A stretch of DNA of 7,773 nucleotides from Bacillota bacterium (GTDB lineage Bacteria > Bacillota > GCA-003054495 > Carboxydocellales > JAJZTU01), in assembly GCA_021848765.1 (NCBI GenBank), contig JAJZTU010000156.1:1-7773 (forward strand), read 5' to 3'. The position numbers and the translations under genes were made by a program. Of the stretch, positions 1 through 6,921 are shown piece after piece. The notes below the pieces were generated by a model. The model did no database searches. It was not told the origin of the DNA and saw only the letters and a program-made list of their open reading frames with translations. Each line of letters opens with the position of its first letter. Within the stretch, counting starts at the first letter, position 1.

Positions 1-65
1 CGCTTAAGCTAACAACTGTGATCATGGCTATATTGATAACCAGTCCAACAACGCGGTTAACAGAC

Positions 66-710
66 TTACCTAAAAAAATCAGTATCTTGCATGCAGAGAT
101 TAAAGGTGAGGATTTCCAGTTTTACTGAAAGGTCAATATTGCGTACCTCTACCTCGTCAGGCACAACAATGGCCTTGGGCGCAAAATTCAAGATTGCTCT
201 AATTCCCGCTTTCACCATTGTGTCTGCGACCTCTTGGGCAACTTTGGCGGGAACAGCAAGAATTCCGATTCTAACATTCTTTTCCGCGATAATCCTTGGC
301 ATGGCGTCAATGGCCAAAACCTCTAGGTCCAAGAGCTTTTTCCCAATCTTGGTCAAATCATTGTCAAATACTCCTACGATGGTGAAGCCCCGCTCCCTGA
401 ATCCACGGTAGGATACCAGGGCAGAGCCCAGATTACCGGCCCCCACTAACACTACGGACCAGTCATGACTTAAGCCCAGGATTTTCATGGTATGGCGAAG
501 GAGATCCTTTACATTGTATCCGACCCCCCGGGTACCGAATTCCCCGAAATATGCCAAGTCCTTACGTACCTGGGCAGGGCTGACACCAACTCCTTCGGCA
601 ATTTCCCCTGAGGAGATGGTGATAATGCCTCGCTTTTCCGCCAGTTCAAGAAACCGCGAGTACACAGATAAGCGGACAATTGTTGCCTCCGGAATCTTAA
701 ATGCCTTCAC
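66..710 (-). CDS. rex: Redox-sensing transcriptional repressor Rex
   Basis: Rex is a cytoplasmic homodimeric repressor that reads the NADH/NAD+ ratio: it binds operators when NADH is low and leaves DNA when NADH binds, releasing fermentation and respiration genes. From the chosen start the protein is 214 residues, the usual family length. Visible are the N-terminal segment MKAFKIPEATIVRL, a winged helix (about 30-65, with SPAQVRKDLAYFG and GTRGVGY) and a Rossmann domain opening with VVLVGAGNLGSAL, whose GAGNLG loop is at 90-95. The C-terminal helix that swaps between subunits follows. The GTG at 708-710 is preferred because AAGGGGG lies 8 bases upstream and the protein then begins where Rex proteins normally do. 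An ATG at 746 and one at 827 in the same frame would add residues not seen in the family. It lies 208 bases after folC on the same strand, probably with its own promoter. Confidence 0.95.
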   Translation of the reverse strand: MKAFKIPEATIVRLSVYSRFLELAEKRGIITISSGEIAEGVGVSPAQVRKDLAYFGEFGTRGVGYNVKDLLRHTMKILGLSHDWSVVLVGAGNLGSALVSYRGFRERGFTIVGVFDNDLTKIGKKLLDLEVLAIDAMPRIIAEKNVRIGILAVPAKVAQEVADTMVKAGIRAILNFAPKAIVVPDEVEVRNIDLSVKLEILTFNLCMQDTDFFR

Positions 711-775
711 GTTTAATCCCCCTTGCCAGTGGATGTCTGAATCCATCCATTGCAGTATTACTTCCAAACATACCT

Positions 776-816
776 TTGTTAATGCGCAAAATACTAATAA
801 ATGCTGTGAAGTACAA
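776..816 (-). promoter_or_regulatory. Candidate rex promoter with possible Rex half-sites
   Basis: On the minus strand TTGTAC (811-816) and TATTTT (788-793) are separated by 17 bases, a plausible but weak sigma-A promoter (four of six matches in each hexamer) some 80 bases before the rex GTG. Two sequences resembling one arm of the Rex operator (consensus TTGTGAAnnnnTTCACAA, or TTGTTAA/TTAACAA in clostridia) flank the -10: TTCACAG at 804-810 and TTAACAA at 776-782. The opposite arms are poorly conserved in both, so this is not a convincing full operator. Autoregulation is suggested only by position. Confidence 0.35.
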
Positions 817-918
817 AAAACTAACATGTTCCCTAAAGTACATACTGTATTATTACTCTAAAGATTGAAAAATTCCTGCTTGACCGGAAAAAGTTTTTAG
901 CAAAGTGTCATAATTTTT

Positions 919-2223
919 TTACAATTCCGCTTGAGTGTGCCATTTCTCCCTGGCTTCAGCTACCATATACAGGGAACCGGTAATGCAAACCAGGTCCAGC
1001 GGACCTGCCAGCGCAATCCCGTTATTCACCGCTTCACTGATATTTTCGATTAGGTAAACCTGGGAGACATATTTGCGGACTTCGACCGCAAGATTTTGCC
1101 AATCCCCGGCTCTGGGGCTGTTGGGTTTGGTAACCACCACTGCTTTGGCCAGGGGAGCAAGTTCGGCCACCACTTTTTCCCTTTCCTTATCGCCCAGCAT
1201 ACCAATAACCAGAATTAAATCCTGATACCGGAAAAACTCCTGCAATGCCTGCCGGAGGGTCTTTGCGCCATCAAGGTTATGCGCCCCGTCAATCACCACC
1301 AATGGAGCTCTTTGGACTATCTCCAGCCTGGCCGGCCAACGGGTTGCTGCCAGACCTTCCCTAATCTGCCGCTCATTCAGGCTAAGGCTCCCTAATTCGC
1401 CCAGCGCTTCAACCACAGCCAGTGCAGTGGCGGCATTAACTGCCTGGTGCCTTCCCAGCAGGGGAATGATCAGACCGGATAAACTTTGGGTTCGCCCCCA
1501 CCAGTCCATGCTCAGGCCTTCCATGGAGGTACTTTTTACCTCCCAGCGAACTTGTCCCCCCACCTGAACCAAGGCAGCCCCTTTTTCCCGTGCTGCCTCC
1601 CGGATAACCTCCAACGCCTCCTGCCGTTCAGCAGCAGTGACCACCGGGACACCAGGCTTGATTATACCGGCTTTTACCCTCGCTATCTCTGCTATTGAAT
1701 TGCCCAGATAATCCATATGGTCCATGCCAATATTGGTAATAACCGAAATCAGAGGTGTAACCACATTAGTTGAGTCAATAGCGCCACCCAGCCCTACCTC
1801 CAGCATCAGAAAGTCCACCTGTTCCCTGGCAAAATACATAAAGGCCAGCGCTGTACTCACCTCAAACTCGGTAGGATGCTCGAATCCTTCTGCAACCATA
1901 TTCTCCAGGTGAGGCCGGACTTCGGCAATGAGGCCGGCAATCACCTGATGCTCGATTTCCCTGCCGTTGATCCTGTATCGCTCGGTGTAGGAATGCAGGT
2001 GGGGTGAGGTAAATACCCCCACCCGGTAACCTCCGGCCTGGAGAACCGAGTTCAGTATGGCCGATGTTGAGCCCTTGCCATTGGTACCTCCGATATGGAT
2101 TATCCGCAGTGTCTCCTGGGGGTTGTCCAAGCGGTTCAGTAGTTCGGTTATCCTGCCCAGACCGAAGTTCATGCCAAACTTGGTCAGGTTCTGCAGGTAG
2201 CTTATTGCCTGGTCAAAGTCCAT
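919..2223 (-). CDS. folC: Bifunctional folylpolyglutamate synthase / dihydrofolate synthase
   Basis: FolC is a cytoplasmic Mur-ligase-family enzyme that uses ATP to add glutamate to dihydropteroate (making dihydrofolate) and further glutamates to reduced folates, keeping the cofactor in the cell. The 434-residue product has the family length. The ATP-binding loop GGTNGKGST is at 45-53. The Mur-ligase central region includes DHMDYLGNSIAEIARVKAGI, then GRHQAVNAATAL, and the C-terminal domain starts near VIDGAHNLDGAKTL, with D312 and H315 in the conserved DGAHN. ITGSLYMVAE lies near the end. The ATG at 2223 has AAGGAG about 10 bases upstream. It follows valS by only 26 bases with no terminator or promoter seen between, so the two are probably co-transcribed and folC is under the valS T-box. 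Whether it has both activities or only the polyglutamate one cannot be read from sequence alone. Confidence 0.96.
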   Translation of the reverse strand: MDFDQAISYLQNLTKFGMNFGLGRITELLNRLDNPQETLRIIHIGGTNGKGSTSAILNSVLQAGGYRVGVFTSPHLHSYTERYRINGREIEHQVIAGLIAEVRPHLENMVAEGFEHPTEFEVSTALAFMYFAREQVDFLMLEVGLGGAIDSTNVVTPLISVITNIGMDHMDYLGNSIAEIARVKAGIIKPGVPVVTAAERQEALEVIREAAREKGAALVQVGGQVRWEVKSTSMEGLSMDWWGRTQSLSGLIIPLLGRHQAVNAATALAVVEALGELGSLSLNERQIREGLAATRWPARLEIVQRAPLVVIDGAHNLDGAKTLRQALQEFFRYQDLILVIGMLGDKEREKVVAELAPLAKAVVVTKPNSPRAGDWQNLAVEVRKYVSQVYLIENISEAVNNGIALAGPLDLVCITGSLYMVAEAREKWHTQAEL

Positions 2224-2249
2224 TATAGGGTCACTCCTTTTTACAGGGC

Positions 2250-4898
2250 CTAAAGGGCAACCAGCCGTTCCTGCAGGGCATCTTTCTTCTGCTGATACTC
2301 GTCCCGCTTGGCCTTTTCCTTGGCAATTACATCTTCCGGGGCCTTGTTTATGAAGCCCTGGTTGTTGAGCTTCCCGTTTACACGGGCCAATTCCTGGTCT
2401 AGCTTGGCAATCTCCTTGACCAGGCGCTCTTTTTCCTTTTCCAGGTCAATGAGACCGGCCAGAGGCAGGAAAATCTCCACTCCCTTGACCATGGCCGTAA
2501 CTGCCTGGTCCGGCTTTTGGGCCAGGGAGGGTACCAGGGTGAATTCGCCCACATTGGCCAAGTGTTTGATATAGGCTTGCCCCTTTTCCAGGATTGCCAG
2601 GTTTTCCTCACTGTTGGCGGCCATAATCAGCTCTACCTGGCGGCCGGGCACTACGTTCATTTCACTGCGGATATTCCGGACAGCCTTAATAACCTCCATG
2701 ATGAGGGCCATCTCACTCTCGGCCTGCTGGTTATCCAGGGCGGACCCGGCTTGGGGCCAGGCGGAGAGCATGATAGTTTGACCCTCGTGAGGCAGACACT
2801 GCCAGATTTCCTCGGTTAAGAAAGGCATGAACGGATGCAAAAGCCGCATGGTGTTCTCCAGGACATACCAGAGCGTATACTGGGCTGTGGCCTTGCTCTC
2901 CGGGGTTTCCCGGCCATACAGCCTGGGCTTGGCCAACTCAATATACCAATCACAAAATTCATTCCAGATGAACTCATACAGTACACGCCCGGCCTCTCCC
3001 AGGTCGTAGCGCTCCATGTTCCGGGTGACCTCAGCTGCTGTAGCATTAAAGCGGCTTAATATCCACTTATCAGCCAGGGTATATTCCGGAGTAACCCCTT
3101 GGGGGTCAAAGTCCTGGAGATTCATCAGCACAAACCGGGAGGCATTCCAAATCTTATTAGCGAAGTTCCGGGTGCTGTCCAGGCGCTCAAAGTGGAACCG
3201 CAGGTCATTGCCCGGGGTATTGCCGGTAATCAGCATAAAGCGCAGGGTATCTGCACCGTATTGCTCGATTACCTCCAGGGGGTCTACTCCGTTCCCCAGG
3301 GATTTGGACATTTTCCGGCCTTGGGAATCCAAGACCAGACCGTGGATGAAGACATCCCGGAAAGGTATTTCCCCCATGGCGGACAGTCCGCTGACAATCA
3401 TTCTGGCCACCCAGAAGAAAATGATGTCCCGCCCGGTCACCAGCACGGATGTGGGATAAAAATGCTCCAGTTCAGGGGTCTGCTCAGGCCAGCCCAGGGT
3501 GGAAAAGGGCCATAGGCCAGAGCTAAACCAGGTATCCAGTACGTCAGGGTCCTGCTCCAGCTTGGAACTGCCGCATTTAGGGCAAGCTTTGGGCTCTTCC
3601 TTGGAGCAGATGAGTTCCTCGCAATCCTGGCAATACCACACCGGAATACGGTGCCCCCACCAAAGTTGCCGGGAAATACACCAGTCCCGGATATTCTCCA
3701 TCCAGTTAAGATAGATCTTGGTAAAGCGCTCCGGTACAAACCGCAGCCTGCCGTCTTTAACCACCTCAATAGCCTGCTCAGCCAGGGGCTGCATCTTTAC
3801 AAACCATTGTTTGGAGAGCATGGGCTCAATAACTGAGTCACACCGGTAGCAGTGCCCGACAGAGTGGCTGTGATCCTCAATGTTTACCAGCAGCCCCTGT
3901 GCCCTGAGGTCCTCCACGACAGCCTTCCGGCAGGAATAACGGTCCATACCGGCATACTTCCCGGCGGCAGCATTCATCGTGGCATCTTTGTTCATTACCG
4001 TTACCTGGGGAAGATTGTGGCGCTGGCCGATTTCAAAGTCATTGGGGTCATGGGACGGAGTAATCTTTACCACCCCGGAACCAAATTCCCGGTCCACATA
4101 GGCATCGGCTATAACCGGAATCTCCTTGCCCACAATGGGCAGGAGCAGGGTTTTGCCAATCAGGCCGGTATAGCGCTCATCTTCAGGATGGACCGCTACA
4201 GCCACATCGCCCAGCATGGTCTCCGGACGGGTGGTGGCAACCACTACACCGGCGCTGCCATCCTTAGCCGGGTAGCGGATGTGATAAAATTTTCCTTCGG
4301 TATCCTCATGCTCGACTTCGATGTCAGATATGGTGGTCTGGCAGCCCGGGCACCAGTTGATTATATAGTTGTCACGATAAATAAGGCCTTGCTTATACCA
4401 GTCCACAAAGATATCCCGCACAGCCCGGGAGCAGCCTTCGTCCATAGTAAACCTTTCCCGGTCCCAGTCACAGGAAGTGCCCAGGCTGCGCAGCTGAGTG
4501 GTAATCCGGTTTCCATACTGATGCTTCCAGGCCCATACTCTCTCCAGGAACTTCTCCCGGCCCAACCGGTACTTGTTGGTCCCTTCTAGGGCGATTTGCT
4601 CCTCTACCTTGGCCTGGGTGGCAATTCCGGCATGGTCGGTCCCGGGTACCCACAGGGCATTATAGCCCTGCATTCTCCGCCAGCGGATGAGAATATCCTG
4701 AAGGGTGTTATCCATAGCATGTCCCATGTGCAGGGCCCCGGTTACATTCGGTGGGGGCATCACTATGGTAAAAGGCTGTTTATCCTTGTCTACCCCGGCA
4801 TGAAAAAATTTGTTTTCCTCCCAGTACTTGTACCACTTCCCTTCCACCTGGCCGGGGTCATAGGTTGTGGGGATGTTTAATTTCTGATCCACAGTCAT
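2250..4898 (-). CDS. valS: Valyl-tRNA synthetase
   Basis: Class Ia aminoacyl-tRNA synthetase that charges tRNA-Val with valine and hydrolyses mischarged Thr-tRNA-Val. It is cytoplasmic and 882 residues long, normal for bacterial ValRS. The HIGH-type motif is HMGH at 57-60 inside PPPNVTGALHMGHA, and KMSKS is at 529-533. The inserted editing domain carries TTRPETMLGD and ITPSHDPNDFEIGQRH. The anticodon-binding domain follows the catalytic core, and the last 65 or so residues (from LIDLEKEKERLVKEI) form the tRNA-binding coiled coil usual in ValRS. Cysteine pairs C183/C186, C350/C353, C423/C426 and C439/C442 suggest zinc knuckles, as in some thermophilic and clostridial ValRS; metal binding is inferred. 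The ATG at 4896-4898 has a near-perfect TAAGGAGG six bases upstream. Control is by the T-box leader. folC follows at 26 bases. Confidence 0.98.
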   Translation of the reverse strand: MTVDQKLNIPTTYDPGQVEGKWYKYWEENKFFHAGVDKDKQPFTIVMPPPNVTGALHMGHAMDNTLQDILIRWRRMQGYNALWVPGTDHAGIATQAKVEEQIALEGTNKYRLGREKFLERVWAWKHQYGNRITTQLRSLGTSCDWDRERFTMDEGCSRAVRDIFVDWYKQGLIYRDNYIINWCPGCQTTISDIEVEHEDTEGKFYHIRYPAKDGSAGVVVATTRPETMLGDVAVAVHPEDERYTGLIGKTLLLPIVGKEIPVIADAYVDREFGSGVVKITPSHDPNDFEIGQRHNLPQVTVMNKDATMNAAAGKYAGMDRYSCRKAVVEDLRAQGLLVNIEDHSHSVGHCYRCDSVIEPMLSKQWFVKMQPLAEQAIEVVKDGRLRFVPERFTKIYLNWMENIRDWCISRQLWWGHRIPVWYCQDCEELICSKEEPKACPKCGSSKLEQDPDVLDTWFSSGLWPFSTLGWPEQTPELEHFYPTSVLVTGRDIIFFWVARMIVSGLSAMGEIPFRDVFIHGLVLDSQGRKMSKSLGNGVDPLEVIEQYGADTLRFMLITGNTPGNDLRFHFERLDSTRNFANKIWNASRFVLMNLQDFDPQGVTPEYTLADKWILSRFNATAAEVTRNMERYDLGEAGRVLYEFIWNEFCDWYIELAKPRLYGRETPESKATAQYTLWYVLENTMRLLHPFMPFLTEEIWQCLPHEGQTIMLSAWPQAGSALDNQQAESEMALIMEVIKAVRNIRSEMNVVPGRQVELIMAANSEENLAILEKGQAYIKHLANVGEFTLVPSLAQKPDQAVTAMVKGVEIFLPLAGLIDLEKEKERLVKEIAKLDQELARVNGKLNNQGFINKAPEDVIAKEKAKRDEYQQKKDALQERLVAL

Positions 4899-4904
4899 CG
4901 TAGT

Positions 4905-4912
4905 CCTCCTTA
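4905..4912 (-). promoter_or_regulatory. Strong ribosome binding site of valS
   Basis: On the minus strand TAAGGAGG precedes the valS ATG by six bases. It lies downstream of the leader terminator, so it is transcribed only when the T-box antiterminator forms. This fixes the valS start. Confidence 0.9.
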
Positions 4913-4920
4913 AAAAAAAT

Positions 4921-4953
4921 AAAAAACTCCTCTCGTCGCAAGGACGAAAGAAG
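4921..4953 (-). terminator. Intrinsic terminator of the valS T-box leader
   Basis: On the minus strand CTTCTTTCGTC and GACGAGAGGAG form an 11-bp stem (two G-U pairs) with a five-base loop, followed directly by six T residues and then a further T-rich stretch. The 5' arm lies just after the T-box core, as expected for a terminator that competes with the antiterminator. When charged tRNA-Val is plentiful, transcription should stop here, giving a leader RNA of roughly 250 bases. Confidence 0.92.
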
Positions 4954-5178
4954 TGTTCTTCCGCGGTACCACCCGGCTTTCAGGCACAAAACCTGACTCT
5001 CCTCAGCTATAACGGGCATACCCGCCGGTGTCTACTCCTGAATTCAACACCGGGGCTCCGGGGCGACCTTCACCTGCTTTTAGCCCGGGGAACCTTCCAG
5101 CCATGAGTTCCCCTCTCTGTGCAACCGGGCAGGTTACTCCTCCCTTTCAAGGCCTTATTACCAGTCTGGACTTCTATT
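4921..5178 (-). ncRNA. T-box riboswitch leader of valS (tRNA-Val responsive)
   Basis: This cis-acting leader binds tRNA-Val and lets transcription continue into valS when the tRNA is uncharged. On the minus strand the T-box core CCGGGTGGTACCGCGG is at 4961-4976; its UGGU bulge pairs with an ACCA 3' end, matching the A discriminator expected for tRNA-Val. Stem I is recognisable. Helix CCTGC/GCAGG (5129-5133 with 5073-5077) is flanked by GGAGTAA (5134-5140) and TGAAG (5068-5072), the two sides of the specifier-loop S-turn. It is followed by GUC (5067-5065), a valine codon. The distal stem GGGGAAC/GTTCCCC pairs 5107-5113 with 5087-5093. Two further hairpins follow, CCGGTGT/ACACCGG (5025-5053) and CGGG/CCCG (5013-5024), and a TCAGG/CCTGA hairpin (4980-4996) precedes the T-box. 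The 5' end is inferred from the promoter. This accounts for the gene-free stretch between valS and the membrane-protein gene. Confidence 0.95.
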
Positions 5179-5184
5179 CTTTAT

Positions 5185-5212
5185 ATTATACGCCCTGGCG
5201 GCACTATGTCAA
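5185..5212 (-). promoter_or_regulatory. Consensus sigma-A promoter of the valS-folC operon
   Basis: On the minus strand a perfect TTGACA (5207-5212) and a perfect TATAAT (5185-5190) are separated by 16 bases. The start site should be near 5178, just before the T-box stem I. Perfect hexamers with slightly short spacing suggest strong constitutive initiation, leaving control to the T-box. Confidence 0.9.
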
Positions 5213-5245
5213 GTCAGCTGATTCATCCTTCAAGCCGCCCGGTGC

Positions 5246-5680
5246 TTAACCTTTGTAGCGCCTGCTTCTACCTTGGCTTACAGACATCCCCGGAAGGGCA
5301 TACAGCCGATCGCGGTAATTAATACCAACAATCCCACCTACCGCACCTAACAGACAACCGGTAGTCAGGAGAGCCCTGGCAATCCCCATCCCGAGCGAAT
5401 CAGGTATTACCTGCAGGACGGTCAGGCTCATAATGCTTCCCCAAAACAGGCCTAAAAACCCCCCGGCCAACCAACCCTTCCTGTTGGCAGCAAAGCCTGA
5501 CCCAAAGCCACCCGCCAGGGCGCTTATCAGCCATACTGCCCTTACCCAGGGGACTATGTACAGGCTTGCTTCCGCGCTAGCCAGAATCACCAGCAGGAAC
5601 AAGCCGCTGCCTATGCCCCCTACTCCTACCGCAGCCCCCAAACCCCAGCCCAAAGCTTTTCTAACATTCTTCACACTCAT
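5246..5680 (-). CDS. Small four-TM membrane protein, TIGR04086 (YrzE-like) type
   Basis: A 144-residue, very hydrophobic protein with four likely membrane helices, at about 10-36, 44-62, 70-92 and 99-121, and a short basic tail (QGRSRRYKG). The glycine-rich helices (GLGAAVGVGGIGSG, ALAGGFGSGFAANRKG, WLAGGFLGLFWGS, GCLLGAVGGIVG) and the size resemble the TIGR04086 family of Firmicute membrane proteins, whose function is unknown; I assign the family by resemblance only. The ATG at 5680 has its G-run only two bases away. A GTG two codons later (5672-5674) has GGGGGG at six bases and may be the true start, giving 142 residues. The stop is 33 bases before the valS -35 and I see no terminator between, so transcripts may run on into the T-box. 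It is divergent from the binding-protein gene. No function can be assigned from context. Confidence 0.75.
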   Translation of the reverse strand: MSVKNVRKALGWGLGAAVGVGGIGSGLFLLVILASAEASLYIVPWVRAVWLISALAGGFGSGFAANRKGWLAGGFLGLFWGSIMSLTVLQVIPDSLGMGIARALLTTGCLLGAVGGIVGINYRDRLYALPGMSVSQGRSRRYKG

Positions 5681-5743
5681 TACCCCCCGGAATCAAAAAA
5701 TTAACATAGTACCAGTAAGAATTCCTATGCACTTTTTCCCAGG

Positions 5744-5778
5744 TTATTCGCAATAAAACTTTTGCCCGGGAGTATAAT
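5744..5778 (+). promoter_or_regulatory. Candidate promoter of the binding-protein gene with a small inverted repeat
   Basis: A perfect TATAAT is at 5773-5778, 35 bases before the ATG at 5814. No good -35 hexamer stands at the right distance. Instead the inverted repeat TTATT-CGC-AATAA (5744-5756) covers that position. Such a layout fits an activator or repressor site over a weak -35, but the repeat is short and AT-rich and could be chance. I could not pick a confident promoter for the divergent membrane-protein gene in the same 133-base gap. Confidence 0.4.
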
Positions 5779-5813
5779 TTACCGAATCCATCTATATGAA
5801 GGGAGAGGAAAGT

Positions 5814-6860
5814 ATGGGCAAAAGTTATTGGGCTCGCTTGAGTTTTGTCTTCCTGACAGCGGTGCTGGCACTTACTTTTGCGGGTTGCACTGGCAGGGGG
5901 CAACCCCCGCCGGAAAAGGTGAAGGTAAGGCTTTCGGAGGTAGTGCATTCTGTTTTCTATGCCCCGCAGTATGTAGCCCTGCACAAGGGGTTCTTTGCCC
6001 AAGAGGGTCTGGAAATTGAACTCAGCACGGTCTGGGGGGGAGACAAAGCCATGACGGCCCTGGTGTCGGGCAATGCCGATATTGGCCTCACCGGCCCGGA
6101 AACCACCATCTATGTGCGCCAGCAGGGCTCTCCGAATAAGGTTTATTCCTTTGCCCAACTCACCAAACGGGATGGTTCCTTCTTATTGGCCAGGAAGCCC
6201 ATGCCCGAATTCAAATGGACTGATTTAAAAGGCAAAACCGTCATTGGCGGCCGCAAGGGCGGTGTGCCCCAGATGGTCAATGAGTACATACTTAAACAAA
6301 ATAAACTCCTCCCGCAAAGAGATTTGACTATAATCCAAAACATCCAGTTTACCGCTACCGCAGGTGCCTTTAAGAGCGGGACCGGGGACTTTATCCAGCT
6401 CTTCGAGCCTACCGCTTCCCTCCTGGAAAAGGAAGGAGCCGGCTATATTGTGGCCTCCTTTGGCACAGCAGGTGGAGAGGTACCCTTTACAGGCTTTATG
6501 GCAACGGAAAAATATATTCAGGATAATCCCGGTAGCGTGCAAAAGTTTACCAATGCTATCTACCGTGCCCAGTTATGGGTAGCCGGCCATACTCCTGAGG
6601 AAATCACCGAAGCCATCGCCCCGTCCTTCCCCGACCTGGACCGCCAGGTACTGCTCACCGCTGTGAAACGGTATAAAGCCCAGGATACTTGGATGACTGA
6701 TCCTATGCCGAAAACCCAGGCTTTTGAGCATCTGCAGGAAATTATGAAAACCGCCGGGGAATTGAAGGAAAAGGTGCCTGTTGAGCAATTAGTTGTTAGG
6801 CAATTTGCCCAAAAAGCTATCGAGACCGTAAAGCCTGAACCTGAGCAACCTAAAAAGTAG
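5814..6860 (+). CDS. ABC transporter substrate-binding lipoprotein, TauA/SsuA/NMT1-like
   Basis: A 348-residue lipoprotein that would sit on the outer face of the membrane and deliver a small ligand to an ABC importer. It has a signal peptide with a basic start, a hydrophobic core and the lipobox TFAGC, with C25 as the lipidated residue, then a flexible RGQPPPEK linker. The body is a type-2 periplasmic-binding fold of the nitrate/sulfonate/bicarbonate/THI5 group: FYAPQYVALHKGFFAQEGL, then a SGNADIGLTGPE segment, DLKGKTVIGGRKGG, and VPFTGFMATEKYIQDNPG. The ligand cannot be read; this group binds sulfonates, nitrate, pyrimidine precursors, aromatic acids and more. The ATG at 5814 is chosen because GGAGAGGAA lies just before it; the in-frame ATG at 5796 has no ribosome site. 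No permease or ATPase gene is next to it here, since both neighbours are on the other strand, so it is an orphan within this window. Confidence 0.9.
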   Translation: MGKSYWARLSFVFLTAVLALTFAGCTGRGQPPPEKVKVRLSEVVHSVFYAPQYVALHKGFFAQEGLEIELSTVWGGDKAMTALVSGNADIGLTGPETTIYVRQQGSPNKVYSFAQLTKRDGSFLLARKPMPEFKWTDLKGKTVIGGRKGGVPQMVNEYILKQNKLLPQRDLTIIQNIQFTATAGAFKSGTGDFIQLFEPTASLLEKEGAGYIVASFGTAGGEVPFTGFMATEKYIQDNPGSVQKFTNAIYRAQLWVAGHTPEEITEAIAPSFPDLDRQVLLTAVKRYKAQDTWMTDPMPKTQAFEHLQEIMKTAGELKEKVPVEQLVVRQFAQKAIETVKPEPEQPKK

Positions 6861-6880
6861 CCCTGTTTCCGTAAAACATT

Positions 6881-6913
6881 CAGGGCGTGGATCGTTCCAC
6901 GCCCTGTTCTATC
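6881..6913. terminator. Hairpin terminator between convergent genes
   Basis: CAGGGCGTGGA (6881-6891) and TCCACGCCCTG (6896-6906) form a perfect 11-bp GC-rich stem with a TCGT loop. On the plus strand it is followed by TTCTATCTT, 20 bases after the binding-protein stop. On the minus strand it is followed by AATGTTTTAC, 16 bases after the regulator's stop. Neither T-tract is long, but the position between two converging genes fits a shared, bidirectional terminator. Confidence 0.82.
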
Positions 6914-6921
6914 TTACCATC

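Noticed and set aside
1..65. Possible start of a membrane-protein gene downstream of rex (minus strand, hydrophobic stretch VVGLVINIAMITVVSL, ATG at 23-25)
   Set aside because: Only about 20 codons are visible, the ATG has no ribosome binding site and the hydrophobic frame begins before any normal start codon. The window edge prevents a call.
823..833. LexA-like site GAACATGTT before rex
   Set aside because: The Gram-positive SOS box needs GAAC and GTTC arms four bases apart; here the spacing is two and one arm is imperfect.
3852..4589. 245-codon open frame on the plus strand opposite valS
   Set aside because: It lies wholly antisense to a well-supported ValRS coding region, has no recognisable domain, and arises from the base composition of valS.
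5661..6158. 165-codon open frame on the minus strand opposite the start of the binding-protein gene
   Set aside because: It overlaps a clear signal peptide and binding-fold coding region and also the promoter gap; its translation shows no domain-like pattern.
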